From: Salibaculum griseiflavum
GTDB taxonomy: Bacteria > Pseudomonadota > Alphaproteobacteria > Rhodobacterales > Rhodobacteraceae
DNA length: 64,000 nucleotides
Assembly (NCBI RefSeq): GCF_003129565.1
Contig: NZ_QETF01000013.1
Location: forward strand, 21,105 to 85,104
Direction of reading: 5' to 3'
The notes beneath the pieces were generated by a model. The model was not told the DNA's origin and ran no database searches. It worked only from the letters and a program-made list of their open reading frames with translations. This document shows, piece by piece, positions 26,976-36,283 of this stretch; position 1 is the stretch's first letter; every line of letters starts with the position of its first letter. A program made the translations under genes and the position numbers.

Positions 26976-27800
26976 ATGATCCGCACACTCACCCTTACCG
27001 CAGCCGTCGCCCTCGGACTGGCCACCGGCGCCAACGCCGCCGGGGCCGAGGACACGCATATCACCGACTATTCCTTCTCTTACGAAGGGCCGTTCGGTGC
27101 ATTTGACCAGTTTCAGCTGCAGCGTGGCCTTCAGGTCTACACCGAGAACTGCTCGGCCTGTCATGGTCTGAAATATGTCAGCTTCCGCAATCTCAGCGAC
27201 GAGGGCGGCCCGCACCTGCCGGAAGATCAGATGCGCGCCTACGCGGAACAGTTCTTCATGTCGGATTTCGATTCGCCCGAGAACTTCGACCTGATCGACC
27301 CGGAAACCGGCGACCAGAAGACCCTGACCCCGGCCGACCACTTCCCGGCCAACAACACCCAGGGCGCGCCGGACCTGTCGCTGATGGCGAAGGCCCGTGC
27401 AGGCTTTCATGGCCCCTACGGCACCGGCCTCAGCCAGCTGTTCAACGGCATGGGCGGCGGCGAGTACATTGCCTCGATCCTGTCTGGCTATACCGGCGAA
27501 ACCAAGGAAGAAGCAGGCGTCGTTCTCTACCAGAACGAGGCGTTTCCGGGCGGCTACATCTCGATGGCCCCGCCGCTCTTCGAGGATGGCGTTGTCTACG
27601 CCGATGGCACCCCCGCCACCGTCGAGCAACAGGCGCAGGACGTGGCCGCATTCCTGATGTGGACGGCCGAACCCAAGATGATGGCCCGCAAGCAGGCCGG
27701 TCTGACCGGCGTCATCTTCCTGACGGTTCTGTCGGTTCTGCTCTACATGACGAACAAGCGTCTTTGGGCCCCGCACAAGAAGGCTGCCAAGAAGGCCTGA
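26976..27800 (+). CDS. petC: Cytochrome c1
   Basis: 274 residues. A Sec signal peptide ([17 protein letters not shown]) precedes the mature domain. Heme is bound by CSACH near residue 52, and the axial Met is in [12 protein letters not shown] single C-terminal helix ([20 protein letters not shown]) anchors it in the membrane, with a lysine-rich tail. I start at the ATG at 26976 with AAGGA upstream, not the GTG at 26955 inside the petB end. A strong terminator follows. Confidence 0.96.
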   Translation: MIRTLTLTAAVALGLATGANAAGAEDTHITDYSFSYEGPFGAFDQFQLQRGLQVYTENCSACHGLKYVSFRNLSDEGGPHLPEDQMRAYAEQFFMSDFDSPENFDLIDPETGDQKTLTPADHFPANNTQGAPDLSLMAKARAGFHGPYGTGLSQLFNGMGGGEYIASILSGYTGETKEEAGVVLYQNEAFPGGYISMAPPLFEDGVVYADGTPATVEQQAQDVAAFLMWTAEPKMMARKQAGLTGVIFLTVLSVLLYMTNKRLWAPHKKAAKKA

Positions 27801-27820
27801 ACGGTCCAGGACACGATTTG

Positions 27821-27850
27821 AAAGGCCCGCCCGACCCGGCGGGCCTTTTT
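27821..27850 (+). terminator. Rho-independent terminator of petABC
   Basis: GGCCCGCC (27824-27831) pairs with GGCGGGCC (27838-27845), extended by AAA/TTT, loop of six bases, then TTTTT. The T-run overlaps the stop codon of the convergent thiQ. Only three T follow on the minus strand, so termination of thiQ here is weaker. Confidence 0.92.
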
Positions 27851-28544
27851 ATTTGCCCAGATAGGACCGCAGGGGACTGGCCGGATCTTCCAGCACCTCG
27901 GCCGCGGGTCGCGGGGGCGAGACCGTGCCGTCGATCACGACGCTGATCGCATCCGCCTGCGCCGCATCCTCGGGATCGTGACTGACAAACAGCACCGTGC
28001 GCCCAGCCCCGCCCAGCACGTCACGGCACAGCGCCAGCATCTCGCGCCGCTGGCCTGGCCCAAGGGCCGAAAACGGCTCGTCCAGCAGAACGAGGGGCTT
28101 GTCCTGAAGCAAGACGCGCGCCAGCGCCGCGCGGCTCTGCTGCCCACCCGAAAGCGTGCCCGGCATGCGCGCGCCCATCTCGCCCAGCCCGACACGCGCC
28201 AGGGCCTCGTCAACCTGCCGGGTCTCGTTGGCTGTCGGCCGGGCGCGGGCTGTCAGGGCCAAGGCGATGTTGCGCGCCACGCTCAGATGGGGAAACAGGT
28301 TGTTGTCCTGGAACAGCGTCGCGACAGGCCGTTTTCCCGGCGGGAGAGTGTCGATCCGGGTGCCGTTCCAACGCACCGAACCCGACGCTACCGGCACGAA
28401 CCCGGCCACGGCATTCAGAACGGTCGATTTGCCCGCGCCTGACGGACCCAGAAGCGCGATGAACCCGCCTCCCTGGACCGTCAGATCGGCGGCAAGCTCA
28501 AACCCGTCGAGAGCAATCTTCAAATTCTCAAGCGCCAGCGCCAA
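27849..28544 (-). CDS. thiQ: Thiamine ABC transporter, ATP-binding protein
   Basis: 231 residues from a TTG at 28544, chosen because GAGGAGG ends five bases before it; the frame is open upstream but only inside thiP. Walker A GPSGAGKST near residue 32, Q-loop LFQDNNLFPHLS, signature LSGGQQSRAALAR and Walker B LVLLDEPF are all present. It energises thiamine/TPP import together with ThiP and ThiB. It overlaps the thiP end by 17 bases. Confidence 0.93.
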   Translation of the reverse strand: MALALENLKIALDGFELAADLTVQGGGFIALLGPSGAGKSTVLNAVAGFVPVASGSVRWNGTRIDTLPPGKRPVATLFQDNNLFPHLSVARNIALALTARARPTANETRQVDEALARVGLGEMGARMPGTLSGGQQSRAALARVLLQDKPLVLLDEPFSALGPGQRREMLALCRDVLGGAGRTVLFVSHDPEDAAQADAISVVIDGTVSPPRPAAEVLEDPASPLRSYLGK

Positions 28545-30030
28545 CGCGGCCTCCTCTGTCGAACAACCAGAATACACCAAGGCTAAGCGCCACCAGCAGC
28601 ACCGCGGCACCGGCCGCGGCCTCCATCTGGTAGGCGGCCATCAAGCGAAACATGGCAAGCGGCAGGGTTTCCTGCCCTCCCGACGCGAACAACGTGATCA
28701 CCCCCAGATCGCCCATGGACAGCGCCGCCGCAAGGCCAGCGGCAAAGCCGAGCGGCCGCCGGATACGGGGCAGGATCAGCACCCGCATCCGCGCCCAACC
28801 GCTCAACGCCAAGCCATCGGCCAGCCGCCCGAACTGCGCCTCGGCATCGTCTCGCGCCGTGGACAGAATCCTTACCGCGAAGGGCAGCGCGAAAAGGGCA
28901 TTCATCAGCGCCGTGACCGGAAGCGCCACGCTTGAGGGTCGCAGGAACGGGAAAACGACGATGAACAGGCCCGTGCCCAAAACCAGCGCCGTCACGGAGA
29001 GCGGCAGGGTCGCCACCACGCGCGGCCAGTTTTGGCCATGGGTCACGATCGTGATCGCAAGCAGGATACACAGCGTCATGGACGCCAGCGCGACGATAAC
29101 CGAGCGGCCGGCGGCCGCATAGACCGAGACCGGCACCTGCTGCAGGCCGGGCAGGCCGGACAGGATGATCGCCGCCAATGGCAGGATGAGGAAGAGCGCC
29201 GCCAAGGCCATGACCAGACCGTCCAATCGGGGCGAACCGTCCCACCGCTCCACCGTGCGATCCAGCCCGGCGCCCAGCGCGTCCGGCGCCTCGACCACGA
29301 TCAGGGCCGCCATGGCGAGGACGCAGACGCCAAGCTGAATCAGCGCCAGCGTAGCCGCACCACCAAGGTCGAATTCGAAGCGCACCGCCTGATAGATCGC
29401 CAGTTCCAGCGTGGTTGCCCTCGGCCCGCCACCAAGGATCAGGGCCACGGCGAAACTGGTGGTGCAGACAAGGAAGATGACCACGAAAACCCCCGGCACG
29501 GTGCGGCGCAGCATCGGCCATTCCAGCAAACGCCCCACTGGCTGCCCCAGTTGCGCCGCGACGCGGAACCGCTCGGCCGGGATGGACAGCCAGCCATGCA
29601 CCAGCATGCGCACGGCCAGCGGCAGATTGAAGAAGACATGGGCCAGGATCACGCCCTGGGGTCCATAGATCGTCACCGGGGGCAGGCCGATCCCCGCCAG
29701 CACCGTATTGACGAGCCCCGAGCGGCCAAAGATCGACACCAGCCCCATGACCGCGACGATCACCGGCAGAACGAAGGGCGCGCCCAGCAAAGTGATGAGG
29801 GCCGCACGCCCCCGGAACCGCCGCCGCGCCAAGGCTCGGGCCACGGGTATGGCCAGCAGGACGCTCAGCCCGGCCGAGACAAGCGCCTGCCAGATGGTAA
29901 AACGGAACGCTGCCCAATCAGCGGCGCTCAGCCCGGCGATGCCCCCGGCTGTCCAGATCACGGCCCCGATGGGGACCGCGATCAATGACAGCACAAGAAG
30001 CGCCGCTATCGTGCCAGCGCCGCGCGCCAT
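28528..30030 (-). CDS. thiP: Thiamine ABC transporter, permease
   Basis: 500 residues with about twelve membrane segments arranged as two homologous permease halves. Each half has a cytoplasmic coupling loop: AERFRVAAQLGQPVGRLLEWPML in the first and LADGLALSGWARMRVLILPRI in the second. The fused double permease is characteristic of ThiP and Fbp-type transporters. Operon thiB-thiP-thiQ behind a TPP riboswitch fixes the substrate. The start overlaps the thiB end by 25 bases. Confidence 0.93.
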   Translation of the reverse strand: MARGAGTIAALLVLSLIAVPIGAVIWTAGGIAGLSAADWAAFRFTIWQALVSAGLSVLLAIPVARALARRRFRGRAALITLLGAPFVLPVIVAVMGLVSIFGRSGLVNTVLAGIGLPPVTIYGPQGVILAHVFFNLPLAVRMLVHGWLSIPAERFRVAAQLGQPVGRLLEWPMLRRTVPGVFVVIFLVCTTSFAVALILGGGPRATTLELAIYQAVRFEFDLGGAATLALIQLGVCVLAMAALIVVEAPDALGAGLDRTVERWDGSPRLDGLVMALAALFLILPLAAIILSGLPGLQQVPVSVYAAAGRSVIVALASMTLCILLAITIVTHGQNWPRVVATLPLSVTALVLGTGLFIVVFPFLRPSSVALPVTALMNALFALPFAVRILSTARDDAEAQFGRLADGLALSGWARMRVLILPRIRRPLGFAAGLAAALSMGDLGVITLFASGGQETLPLAMFRLMAAYQMEAAAGAAVLLVALSLGVFWLFDRGGRVGAGA

Positions 30031-30983
30031 TCTTCCAGGGCCGCGTCACGCGTGGCAGAGGCCTCTTCCGGGGACAGCAGGAGGGCCGTTTCCGGCTGGA
30101 TCAGGGTCTCGAACCCGTCCGGCAGGCCGTCCTCGGGCACGACGGCGGGATACATCCAGTTGGTCGTCGGGATGGCCGACTGGAACGCATCGGTCAACAT
30201 GAAGGCAAGGAACTGATCGGCCAGGTCGGGCACATCGGTGCTGGCGACCTTGCCGGCCACCTCGACCTGCATGTAGTGGCCTTCCTCGAAGGCCCAGGCC
30301 ACCTTGCTGTCATCTTCTTCCGCGATCAGGTGGTAGGCGGGCGAGGTGGTGTAGGACAGAACCGCGTCGGCCTCGCCTTCCAGGAACAGGCCATAGGCCT
30401 CGGACCAACCCGGCGTGACGGTGACGATATTGTCGGCCAGGTCTTCCCAAAGGGCGCTGGCCTCATCGCCATAGGCGGTCTTTACCCACATCAGAAGCCC
30501 AAGCCCCGGCGTTGACGAACGCGGGTCCTGAATGACGATCTGGATGTCGCTGTCGGCAAGGTCCCGCAGCGAGGTCGGCGCCTCGGCGCCGGCATTGCCG
30601 ACAAAGGCGAAATAACCCCAGTCGAAGGGCAGGAAATGGCTATCGGTCCATTCAACGGGCAGGTCCAGATCCGGCGACAGCCCATGTTCCGCGAAAAGCC
30701 CCGTTTCCCGCGCGGCGGCGGTCAGGTTGGTGTCCAGCCCCAACACGATATCGGCGTCGGTGCGCGGACCTTCCAGTTGCAGGCGCGACAAAAGGGCGGC
30801 GCCATCCCCGGCGCCTTCGAATTGCAGGTCGCAACCGCAGGTCTCTTCGAACGCCGCCTCGACCGCGGGGCCGGGGCCCCATTCGGTGACGAAACTGTCA
30901 TAGGTGTAGACGGTCAGCACGTTTTCCTGGGCCATGGCACTCGTGGCCAGAAGTCCCGCGATGACGGAAAGGGTGGTTTTCAT
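30006..30983 (-). CDS. thiB: Thiamine-binding periplasmic protein
   Basis: 325 residues. GGAGG eight bases before the ATG at 30983 sets the start; further upstream in frame lies the riboswitch. A Sec signal peptide (MKTTLSVIAGLLATSAMA) precedes a type-II solute-binding fold: NVLTVYTYDSFVTEWGPGP, ADIVLGLDTNL, PFDWGYFAFV, IVIQDPRSSTPGLGLL and TTNWMYP, motifs shared with E. coli TbpA. It captures thiamine and its phosphates for ThiPQ. First gene of the operon. Confidence 0.94.
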   Translation of the reverse strand: MKTTLSVIAGLLATSAMAQENVLTVYTYDSFVTEWGPGPAVEAAFEETCGCDLQFEGAGDGAALLSRLQLEGPRTDADIVLGLDTNLTAAARETGLFAEHGLSPDLDLPVEWTDSHFLPFDWGYFAFVGNAGAEAPTSLRDLADSDIQIVIQDPRSSTPGLGLLMWVKTAYGDEASALWEDLADNIVTVTPGWSEAYGLFLEGEADAVLSYTTSPAYHLIAEEDDSKVAWAFEEGHYMQVEVAGKVASTDVPDLADQFLAFMLTDAFQSAIPTTNWMYPAVVPEDGLPDGFETLIQPETALLLSPEEASATRDAALEEWRAALAR

Positions 30984-31035
30984 GTGCATCCTCCATATCG
31001 CCGGACGGAAGTCGGAATAATGAGGATCGCTCACA

Positions 31036-31130
31036 AACCTTCCCTCCGCCGGTCTTAACCGGTTCAGGTTCAACGGGTTCGCCGGATTGGCATCTCAGCT
31101 TCGTTTCCGAAGCACCCCGAGGTAGCGCGG
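31036..31130 (-). ncRNA. TPP riboswitch (THI element)
   Basis: On the minus strand the region has CGGGGTGC, then GCTGAGATG (CTGAGAT at 31098-31092), then ACCTGAACCGG (31069-31059) and GGCGGAGGGAAGG, the conserved order of the THI box. It ends about 50 bases before the thiB start, whose GGAGG it can sequester. With TPP bound, thiBPQ expression should drop. Confidence 0.95.
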
Positions 31131-31205
31131 AACCTAGGGCCTGCCCCCGGGCTTGGCAAGACCCGCAGTGGCCGCTAGACGGGGCGGGCAAACGGAGCGT
31201 CCAAC

Positions 31206-32309
31206 ATGAGCCTCAACAGCTACGGTCATCTTTTCCGCGTCACCACCTGGGGCGAGAGCCACGGGCCCGCCCTGGGGGCCACAGTCGACGGCTGTCCGCC
31301 GGGCGTGCCATTGACGGCGCCGATGATCCAGCGATGGCTCGACAAGCGGCGTCCGGGCCAGAACAAGATGACCACCCAGCGCAATGAACCCGATGCGGTG
31401 GAAATCCTGTCCGGCGTGTTCGACGACACGACCACCGGCACGCCGATCCAGCTGATGATCCGCAACACGGACCAGCGGTCCAAGGATTACGGCGAGATCG
31501 CGCAGACGTTTCGCCCCGGCCATGCCGACATCACCTATCACCAGAAATACGGGCTGCGGGACTATCGCGGTGGCGGGAGGTCTTCGGCCCGCGAAACGGC
31601 GGCCCGCGTGGCGGCCGGCGGTGTCGCGCGCGAGGCGATCAAGCAACTCGCGCCGGGGGTGGAGATCAAGGGCTACATGGTCCAGATGGGCGAAAAGACC
31701 ATCGACCGCGCCCGGTTCGATTGGGACAGCATCGACGACAACGATTTCTGGTGCCCCGACCCGCAGGCGGTACCGGACTGGACCGACTACCTGAACTGGT
31801 TGCGCAAGGACGACCACAACTCGGTCGGGGCGATGATCGAGGTCGTGGCCCGCGGCGTGCCCGCCGGCATCGGGGCGCCCGTCTATGGCAAGCTGGATAC
31901 CGACCTGGCCGCCGCGATGATGAGCATCAACGCCGTGAAAGGTGTCGAAATCGGCGAGGGCATGGCCGCCGCCGCCCTCACCGGGCGCGACAATGCCGAC
32001 GAGATCTTCATGGGGCCGAACGGACCTGAGTATTCATCGAACCATGCCGGGGGTGTCCTGGGGGGCATCAGCACCGGTCAGGACATCGTCGTGCGCTTTG
32101 CCGTCAAACCGACCAGCTCGATCCTGTCGCCGCGCAAGTCGATCCGGATCGACGGCACCCCGACCGAGGTCGTGACCAAGGGCCGCCATGACCCTTGCGT
32201 CGGCATCCGCGCCGTGCCCGTGGGCGAGGCGATGATGGCCGCTGTTATCCTTGACCACATCCTGCTGGACCGCGGCCAGACCGGCGGCCTGCGCGGCCAG
32301 ATCGGCTAG
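31206..32309 (+). CDS. aroC: Chorismate synthase
   Basis: 367 residues; the last shikimate step, FMN-dependent conversion of EPSP to chorismate. All signatures are present: [18 protein letters not shown] near residue 16, [20 protein letters not shown] near 120, [18 protein letters not shown] and the C-terminal [18 protein letters not shown]. Length is standard. Its stop codon shares the tetranucleotide CTAG with the stop of the convergent transporter. It is divergent from the thi operon. Confidence 0.97.
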   Translation: MSLNSYGHLFRVTTWGESHGPALGATVDGCPPGVPLTAPMIQRWLDKRRPGQNKMTTQRNEPDAVEILSGVFDDTTTGTPIQLMIRNTDQRSKDYGEIAQTFRPGHADITYHQKYGLRDYRGGGRSSARETAARVAAGGVAREAIKQLAPGVEIKGYMVQMGEKTIDRARFDWDSIDDNDFWCPDPQAVPDWTDYLNWLRKDDHNSVGAMIEVVARGVPAGIGAPVYGKLDTDLAAAMMSINAVKGVEIGEGMAAAALTGRDNADEIFMGPNGPEYSSNHAGGVLGGISTGQDIVVRFAVKPTSSILSPRKSIRIDGTPTEVVTKGRHDPCVGIRAVPVGEAMMAAVILDHILLDRGQTGGLRGQIG

Positions 32310-33208
32310 GCCGCCTGCTTGGCCGGGCTCGCCGGTTTCTGCCTGGACAATTGAACGGCAAGGATGCCGAAGGTGATGATCGCCACGCCGATCACGTCGC
32401 TCCAGCCAAGGGGTTCACTCAAGAGAACCCATGCCGTCAGGACCCCGAAGAAGGGCGTCAGGAAGTGGAACACCGCCGCGCGCACGGCCCCGATCCGGTT
32501 GACCAGCACGAACCAGACCAGGGTCGCCATCAGCCCCGGTACGACCACCGTGTAGGCGAAGGCCACGCCCAACTGCCAGGACCAGGTGACCTGGAATGTC
32601 TCGAAAGACAGGGCCGCGCCCCAGAGCAGCGCGCTACCAACCAGCATCTGAAGCCCGACGATCATCAGGAAGTTTCCGCCCGAAGACGCCCCGCGCACAC
32701 TCATCGTGGCCACGGCCAGCGACAGAACGGCAATGGCACACAAGGCAATCCCGTAGAGATCAGCCCCGCCCTGCACCCGCGCGCCCATGATGATCGCCAC
32801 GCCGACAACCCCCGCGAACAACCCCGCGACACCCAGCAGCGGCAGCTTTTCCCCGAAGACCGCCCAGCCGGCGATGGCGACGATCAGCGGCATGGTCGAG
32901 GCGATAATCGCAGCCAAGGAGGCCTCGACCGTCTGCATGGCCACGAAATTCAGGCCGAGATAAAGCGCGTTCTGGCACACCCCGAACACGATCGTAGCCG
33001 TCCATTGCCGGCGAGTCAGGTGCCAGCTCTGGCCCAACATCCGCGCCAGCACCACACCGATCAGCCCGGAGATCAGGAAGCGTATCGCCAAAGCATGCAG
33101 CGGCGAAGCATATTGAACGATGACCCTCGCAGAGGTGAAGGCCGAGGCCCACATTACCCCGAAAGCCACGCCCAGCGCGATGGCCCTGATATCCACCTGG
33201 GTCTTCAT
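32306..33208 (-). CDS. DMT-superfamily (EamA) transporter
   Basis: 300 residues with ten hydrophobic helices in two EamA repeats of about 140. The first repeat has [19 protein letters not shown] and [28 protein letters not shown]; the second has [34 protein letters not shown]. The ATG at 33208 gives [13 protein letters not shown]; an upstream ATG would run into the HU terminator. Members export amino acids, metabolites or drugs; the substrate cannot be read here. Confidence 0.88.
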   Translation of the reverse strand: MKTQVDIRAIALGVAFGVMWASAFTSARVIVQYASPLHALAIRFLISGLIGVVLARMLGQSWHLTRRQWTATIVFGVCQNALYLGLNFVAMQTVEASLAAIIASTMPLIVAIAGWAVFGEKLPLLGVAGLFAGVVGVAIIMGARVQGGADLYGIALCAIAVLSLAVATMSVRGASSGGNFLMIVGLQMLVGSALLWGAALSFETFQVTWSWQLGVAFAYTVVVPGLMATLVWFVLVNRIGAVRAAVFHFLTPFFGVLTAWVLLSEPLGWSDVIGVAIITFGILAVQLSRQKPASPAKQAA

Positions 33209-33285
33209 GTGTCGGAAAATCCCTGCCCTTGTTTCCTGCAAGCTGACCACGAATAGCCGCCATTGGAAAGGCCCGGAGGGCAACG

Positions 33286-33313
33286 AAAAAGGGCCGCCCG
33301 CGGGCGACCCTTT
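33286..33313 (-). terminator. Rho-independent terminator of the HU gene
   Basis: GGGCCGCCC (33291-33299) pairs with GGGCGACCC (33302-33310) with one G-T on the RNA. On the minus strand it is followed by TTTTT (33290-33286). It lies 20 bases past the HU stop and before the DMT start. Confidence 0.85.
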
Positions 33314-33333
33314 CACGATCTATTCGGCAAGGA

Positions 33334-33621
33334 TCAGGAGTTCACGCTGTCCTTGAGCGCCTTGGCAATGGTCATCTTGACCACCTTGTCGGCGTCCTTC
33401 TTGATCTGCTCGCCGGTGGCGGGGTTGCGCACCATGCGCTCGGGGCGCTCACGGCAGTAGATCTTGCCGACGCCGGGCAGGGTCACGGCACCGCCGCCGG
33501 ACACTTCCTTGGTGATGATGCCGGTGATGGCGTCCAGCGCGGCGCTTGCGGATTTCTTGTCAGTCCCCATTTCTTCGGCCAGGGCAGCGACAAGCTGGGT
33601 CTTGGTCAACGGTTTTGCCAT
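33334..33621 (-). CDS. hup: HU-family DNA-binding protein
   Basis: 95 residues. An N-terminal helical dimerisation part (MAKPLTKTQLVAALAEEMGTDKKSASAALDA) is followed by the beta-arm region with GGAVTLPGVGKIYCRERPER and RNPATGEQIKKDADKVVKMTIAKALKD. This is the standard HU fold; it bends and compacts DNA. The arm has a Cys where many HU proteins have Phe or Gly. Single-gene unit with its own promoter and terminator. Confidence 0.95.
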   Translation of the reverse strand: MAKPLTKTQLVAALAEEMGTDKKSASAALDAITGIITKEVSGGGAVTLPGVGKIYCRERPERMVRNPATGEQIKKDADKVVKMTIAKALKDSVNS

Positions 33622-33668
33622 GATGTGGTCTCCTCATTCCGCCCGATTGGTTGGGCTTTTCTGGCATT

Positions 33669-33697
33669 ATTTAACGGTATCTTGTGTTCGTCCACAA
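33669..33697 (-). promoter_or_regulatory. Candidate sigma-70 promoter of the HU gene
   Basis: On the minus strand TTGTGG (plus 33692-33697) is 17 bases from TTAAAT (plus 33669-33674). The start codon is 48 bases further. Spacing is ideal; the -10 matches 4 of 6. Confidence 0.5.
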
Positions 33698-33719
33698 CGG
33701 TTAGTGTGTTTGAGAAGGC

Positions 33720-33746
33720 AAAAAAACCCTATTTTGTGGGCTTTTT
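33720..33746 (-). terminator. Rho-independent terminator of amn
   Basis: On the minus strand AAAAAGCCC and GGGTTTTTT form a 9-bp stem with one G-T, loop of eight bases, ending in seven T. It starts 6 bases after the amn stop. Confidence 0.75.
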
Positions 33747-33752
33747 GGGCCT

Positions 33753-35231
33753 TTACAGGAAGGCCGTTTCCTCGAAAGAGCGCAATTTCCGGCTGTGAAT
33801 CCGCTCCAGCGGCATTTCACGCAGGTGTTCCATGGCCCGTATCCCGATCATCAGGTGACGCGCGACCTGCGTTTTGTAGAAATCGCTGGCCATGCCCGGC
33901 AGCTTCAATTCGCCGTGCAGCGGCTTGTCACTGACACAAAGCAGCGTGCCATAGGGCACTCGGAACCGAAACCCGTTCGCGGCGATGGTGGCGCTTTCCA
34001 TATCAAGCGCGATGGCGCGGGATTGCGACAGGCGCTGGACGGGTCCGGTATGCTCGCGCAGTTCCCAGTTGCGGTTGTCCAGCGAGGCCACCGTGCCGGT
34101 CCGCATCAAGCGCTTGAGCTCGTAACCTTCCAGCGCGGTTTCGCCGGCAACGGCGGTTTCCAGGGCGATCTGGATCTCGGCCAGGGCCGGAATCGGAACC
34201 CAGACCGGCAGGTCGTCGTCCAGCACCTTGTCTTCGCGCAGGTAGCCGTGGGCCAACACGAAATCTCCCAACCGCTGCGAATTCCGCAGTCCGGCGCAAT
34301 GGCCCACCATGAGCCAGGCATGTGGGCGCATGACGGCAATATGGTCGGTGGCGGTCTTCGCGTTGGATGGACCCACCCCGATATTGACCAGGGTGATCCC
34401 CGCATTGCCGGGGCGTTTCAAGTGGTAGGTCGGCATCTGCGGCAGCTTCTCGGGCAAGCAGAGCGGCGCGTCCGGGTCGGTGATTTCGTCACATCCCGGC
34501 GCCACGAAACCACTGTAGCCGCTGTCGGGGTCGGCCAGCATGGCGCGGGCATAGGCCTCGAATTCCTGCACGTAGAACTGGTAGTTCGTGAACAACACAT
34601 GGTTCTGGAAATGCTCGGGCGCGGTGGCGGTGTAGTGCTGCAACCGGGCGAGCGAATAGTCGATGCGCGGCGCGGTGAAGGGCGCCAGCGGGGCCGAGCC
34701 ATCCTCGTGCCGGAACCCGATTCCGTTGACGATGTCATCATGCATCATGGCGAGGTCGGGCACGTCGAACACGTCGCGCAGAATGTATTTGATGGCGCCG
34801 TCCTGGGGCACGGTGATCTCTCCGCGCACCGCGAAATGCACCGGCATCGCCGTATCGGACACGCCCACCGTGACCGGCTGGCCGTGGTTCTGGATCAGCA
34901 GGTCGATCTGCTGGGTCAGGTAGCCTTCGAACAGGTCGGGACGCGTGATCGTCGTGGAATAGGTGCCCGGCCCGGCCACGTGGCCAAAGCTCAGCCGGGT
35001 GTCATTTTGGGCGAAGGTCGTGGTCGTGAACCGCAGTTCGGGATAAAAGGCGCGGAACCGTGTGTCGGGCCGGTCCCCCGCGACGTTGTCCTGGAACGTG
35101 CGGGTCAGGTATTCCACCGCGATTTCATAGATCTCGCGCAGGCGGGCAACCGCGCTGGCCGCATCGGAAAAGGCTTCTGGCTCCGGCACATCGGGTGACA
35201 GGACCGGCAGGTTCGCATCGGACGGGATCAT
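33753..35231 (-). CDS. amn: AMP nucleosidase
   Basis: 492 residues, matching E. coli Amn (484). It splits AMP to adenine and ribose 5-phosphate. The N-terminal regulatory domain has YPELRFTTTT and FGHVAGPGTYSTTITRPDLFEGYL. The C-terminal nucleosidase domain has NIGVGPSNAKTATDHIAVMRPHAWLMVGHCAGLR, then ALDMESATIAANGFRF and GTLLCVSDKPLHGELKL, the purine-phosphorylase-like active site with Asp of SDKP. Own terminator; nothing missing. Confidence 0.95.
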   Translation of the reverse strand: MIPSDANLPVLSPDVPEPEAFSDAASAVARLREIYEIAVEYLTRTFQDNVAGDRPDTRFRAFYPELRFTTTTFAQNDTRLSFGHVAGPGTYSTTITRPDLFEGYLTQQIDLLIQNHGQPVTVGVSDTAMPVHFAVRGEITVPQDGAIKYILRDVFDVPDLAMMHDDIVNGIGFRHEDGSAPLAPFTAPRIDYSLARLQHYTATAPEHFQNHVLFTNYQFYVQEFEAYARAMLADPDSGYSGFVAPGCDEITDPDAPLCLPEKLPQMPTYHLKRPGNAGITLVNIGVGPSNAKTATDHIAVMRPHAWLMVGHCAGLRNSQRLGDFVLAHGYLREDKVLDDDLPVWVPIPALAEIQIALETAVAGETALEGYELKRLMRTGTVASLDNRNWELREHTGPVQRLSQSRAIALDMESATIAANGFRFRVPYGTLLCVSDKPLHGELKLPGMASDFYKTQVARHLMIGIRAMEHLREMPLERIHSRKLRSFEETAFL

Positions 35232-35251
35232 CGCGCATCATCCCCTTGGCA

Positions 35252-35292
35252 GTTATCAAAACGCACCGCCAGCGCCCTGCGATAACGGTGCG
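35252..35292. promoter_or_regulatory. Interleaved inverted repeats upstream of amn
   Basis: GTTATC (35252-35257) pairs with GATAAC (35281-35286), and CGCACCG (35262-35268) pairs with CGGTGCG (35286-35292), in an interleaved not nested order. A short palindrome GTCACAGTGAC lies at 35317-35327. They fill the 199-base gap between divergent amn and the aldolase gene and could be operators; no regulator is assigned. Confidence 0.35.
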
Positions 35293-35430
35293 AAACAGGT
35301 ATCATGAATGTCATCCGTCACAGTGACACCAGTTTCCCCGGACCCGCAAGCCATTCCCCATGTCGTTTTTTCGCTAGTCACGCGAGGTCAGGCCGTGCTT
35401 GGCTGAGGGCATCGACCTTTCGGAGACCCC

Positions 35431-36186
35431 ATGACCGTCACGACACTCAAGCCGAACATGGATCATTGGTCCGAGCGTGTGGACCTGGCCGCCGCGTTCC
35501 GCTGGACCGCGCGGCTGAACATGCACGAGGGCGTGGCCAACCATTTCAGCCTTGCCATCAGCGACGATGGCACACGGTTCCTGATGAACCCCAACCAGAT
35601 GCATTTCGCGCGGATCAAGGCCAGTGACCTGATCGTGGTGGATGCCAACGACCCCGAGACTCTGTCCGGACCCGACGCCCCCGACCCGACGGCCTGGGGC
35701 CTGCATGGCGGTCTGCACAGGCATTGCCCCCATGCCCGCTGCGCCATGCATGTGCATTCGATCCACGCCACCGTTCTGGCCTCTCTGGCAGACAGCCGCT
35801 TGCCGCCCATCGACCAGAACTGCGCGACCTTCTTCAATCGCTACGTCATCGACGACGGGTATGGCGGATTGGCCTTCGAGGACGAGGGCGAACGCTGCGC
35901 CGGCCTTCTGACCGACCCCAGGAAGAAGGTCATGATCATGGGCAATCACGGGGTCATGGTGATCGGTGCCACCGTCGCCGAGACCTTCAATCGGCTTTAC
36001 TATTTCGAGCGCGCGGCCGAGACCTATATCCGCGCCCTGCAAACCGGCCAGCCCTTGCGCGTCCTGTCTGACGAGATCGCCGAAAAAACCGCGCGGGAAC
36101 TGGAAGACTACCCCGAACAGGACGAGCGCCACCTGTCGGAACTCAAGGCGATTCTTGATGAGGAAGGCTCTGACTATGCCCGGTAG
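35431..36186 (+). CDS. Class II aldolase/adducin-family protein
   Basis: 251 residues. NHFSLAISDDGTRFLMNPN gives the substrate-phosphate loop of the family; HVHSIHATVLASL and GNHGVMVIGATVAE carry the three His that bind the catalytic Zn. The family includes fuculose- and ribulose-phosphate aldolases/epimerases and decarboxylases. GGAG precedes the ATG. It is followed 97 bases later by the acyl-CoA dehydrogenase operon, but a link is not evident. Substrate unknown. Confidence 0.88.
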   Translation: MTVTTLKPNMDHWSERVDLAAAFRWTARLNMHEGVANHFSLAISDDGTRFLMNPNQMHFARIKASDLIVVDANDPETLSGPDAPDPTAWGLHGGLHRHCPHARCAMHVHSIHATVLASLADSRLPPIDQNCATFFNRYVIDDGYGGLAFEDEGERCAGLLTDPRKKVMIMGNHGVMVIGATVAETFNRLYYFERAAETYIRALQTGQPLRVLSDEIAEKTARELEDYPEQDERHLSELKAILDEEGSDYAR

Positions 36187-36283
36187 GCTGTTCTTCGAGG
36201 ACCTGTCGCGCTGGACCAGCACCCGGCGGCTGGGACGGAGCTAGGGTCGGACCCACCCTTTCCCGTCCCTACAGAAGGCCCAG

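Noticed and set aside
30984..31073. N-terminal extension of thiB to an upstream ATG
   Set aside because: This stretch is the TPP riboswitch and its spacer; the ATG at 30983 has GGAGG and begins the signal peptide.
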